NCBI GenBank assembly: GCA_965243565.1
Contig: OZ251571.1
Coordinates: 868,001-932,000, forward strand
Source: CBDEVH01 sp965243565
GTDB lineage: Bacteria; Pseudomonadota; Gammaproteobacteria; Tethybacterales; Persebacteraceae
Reading direction: 5' to 3'
DNA: 64,000 bases
This document shows positions 63,415 to 64,000 of the stretch, in pieces. The position numbers were made by a program, and so were the translations under genes. The notes beneath the pieces were generated by a model that saw nothing but the letters and a program-made list of their open reading frames with translations, had not been told where the DNA came from and searched no databases. Position 1 is the first letter of the stretch. Each line of letters starts with the position of its first letter.

Positions 63415-64000
63415 ATATTTTTTTCAGTTGTCTGTTCGATTATTAATTCATCGTCATCTTGTTCTTGTTTTAGCACAACCATTTTTTCTAGTTGCATTTG
63501 TAATAACGCCATAAAGGTTATACCACCTTGTTTTGGTTTGACCACTTCAAAAAAAGAAAAAGATCTTTTTTTGGCAAAAAAACGAATTATTTCACTCATA
63601 ACAGCACGAATGCTGATGGTTTCAGGAATGACTTTATAATTTTCATTGGCTTTTAATCGCGCCATTAAGCTGGCAAATGCATTGCTAATTTGTGATGCAT
63701 TAATAACAGGTTTTTGCACTGTTAGTGGAATTTCGACAGAAACCAATGGCGATGTAAAATCTCTACTTCGGCGTGATAGTTGGTCAAATGAGGCAGATAC
63801 GGTTTTGATGCGTTCGTATTCTAATAGTTGTCTAACCAAATCAGCCCTAGGATCGTTTTCGTCTTCGTCTTCGATGACAATGCGAGGTAACAACATTTTG
63901 GTTTTTATTTCGATTAAAAGAGCGGACATAGACAAATAATCAGCAACGGTTTCCATATCGCTATGTAATATTTCTTCCATATAGGCAATGTATTGTTTAC
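63411..64000 (-). CDS. scpA: Segregation and condensation protein A, 5' end outside window
   Basis: Seen: the C-terminal 195 or so residues. The ATG at 63980 is internal: the frame stays open to the right edge and the bases before it encode KQYIAY, which matches the family upstream of MEEIL and the ADYLSMSALLIEIKTKMLLP helix. The kleisin C-terminal winged helix (ISIRAVMSEIIRFF, ITFMALLQMQLEKMV) binds the SMC head. Coupled to scpB. Confidence 0.92.
   Translation of the reverse strand, partial: KQYIAYMEEILHSDMETVADYLSMSALLIEIKTKMLLPRIVIEDEDENDPRADLVRQLLEYERIKTVSASFDQLSRRSRDFTSPLVSVEIPLTVQKPVINASQISNAFASLMARLKANENYKVIPETISIRAVMSEIIRFFAKKRSFSFFEVVKPKQGGITFMALLQMQLEKMVVLKQEQDDDELIIEQTTEKNI

Overview
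The window is AT-rich bacterial chromosome, densely packed on both strands. Gene content points to a gammaproteobacterium: MsrP/MsrQ, a fused E. coli-type CysG followed by CysJ and CysI, RsmE, YrbL-like proteins, RluB, a TakP-like TRAP transporter, and a hisC-tyrA-aroA cluster. The genus cannot be named from sequence alone. Many starts lack a clear Shine-Dalgarno sequence and coding ends often overlap by 1-4 bases (ATGA, TAATG, GTGA junctions). I recognise no tRNA, rRNA, CRISPR array or intact insertion sequence.

Left part (1-9200) is accessory. Two large subtilase (S8) autotransporters with near-identical C-terminal beta-barrels lie in tandem. The first enters from outside the window and carries at least three S8 modules. 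The second is a predicted lipoprotein with a 14 x 57 bp acidic/Pro repeat linker and one S8 module that lacks the catalytic Asp and His. A HEPN-like gene follows.

Middle part (9200-42640) is mostly core: a DMT exporter, a 2OG-Fe(II) oxygenase, hisA-hisC-tyrA-aroA, map, a GT22-like glycosyltransferase, a four-gene two-component flavin monooxygenase cluster with aldehyde dehydrogenase and hydrolase, msrPQ-mscS-rsmE-leuS, two-subunit pyruvate carboxylase (B subunit frameshifted before its biotinyl domain), pyrC, a Sua5/TsaC-like gene, cca, an NDUFA9-like gene, metG and a TRAP transporter probably for alpha-keto acids. A frameshifted HNH endonuclease remnant sits in the 785-base gap before map.

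Right part (42640-64000): a surface-polysaccharide block (tandem-domain YrbL protein, MsbA-like ABC exporter, two glycosyltransferases, WecB) interrupted by a Fic pseudogene with three frameshifts; a more GC-rich cysGJI operon; the wreckage of a reductive pyrimidine-degradation locus (5' fragment of a ureidopropionase-type hydrolase, an intact NMT1-like binding protein, 3' fragment of preA); a broken lipoprotein; lysS; rluB with about 40 copies of a 12-residue Arg/Gly/Pro/Ser repeat; and scpB-scpA, the latter cut by the right edge. A short dispersed motif (core ATTATGCAAA) lies in the gaps that bound cysGJI and the pyrimidine remnants.

Overall: a core genome with active decay and repeat-driven remodelling of surface proteins, which would suit a host-associated or recently niche-shifted lifestyle (inference).
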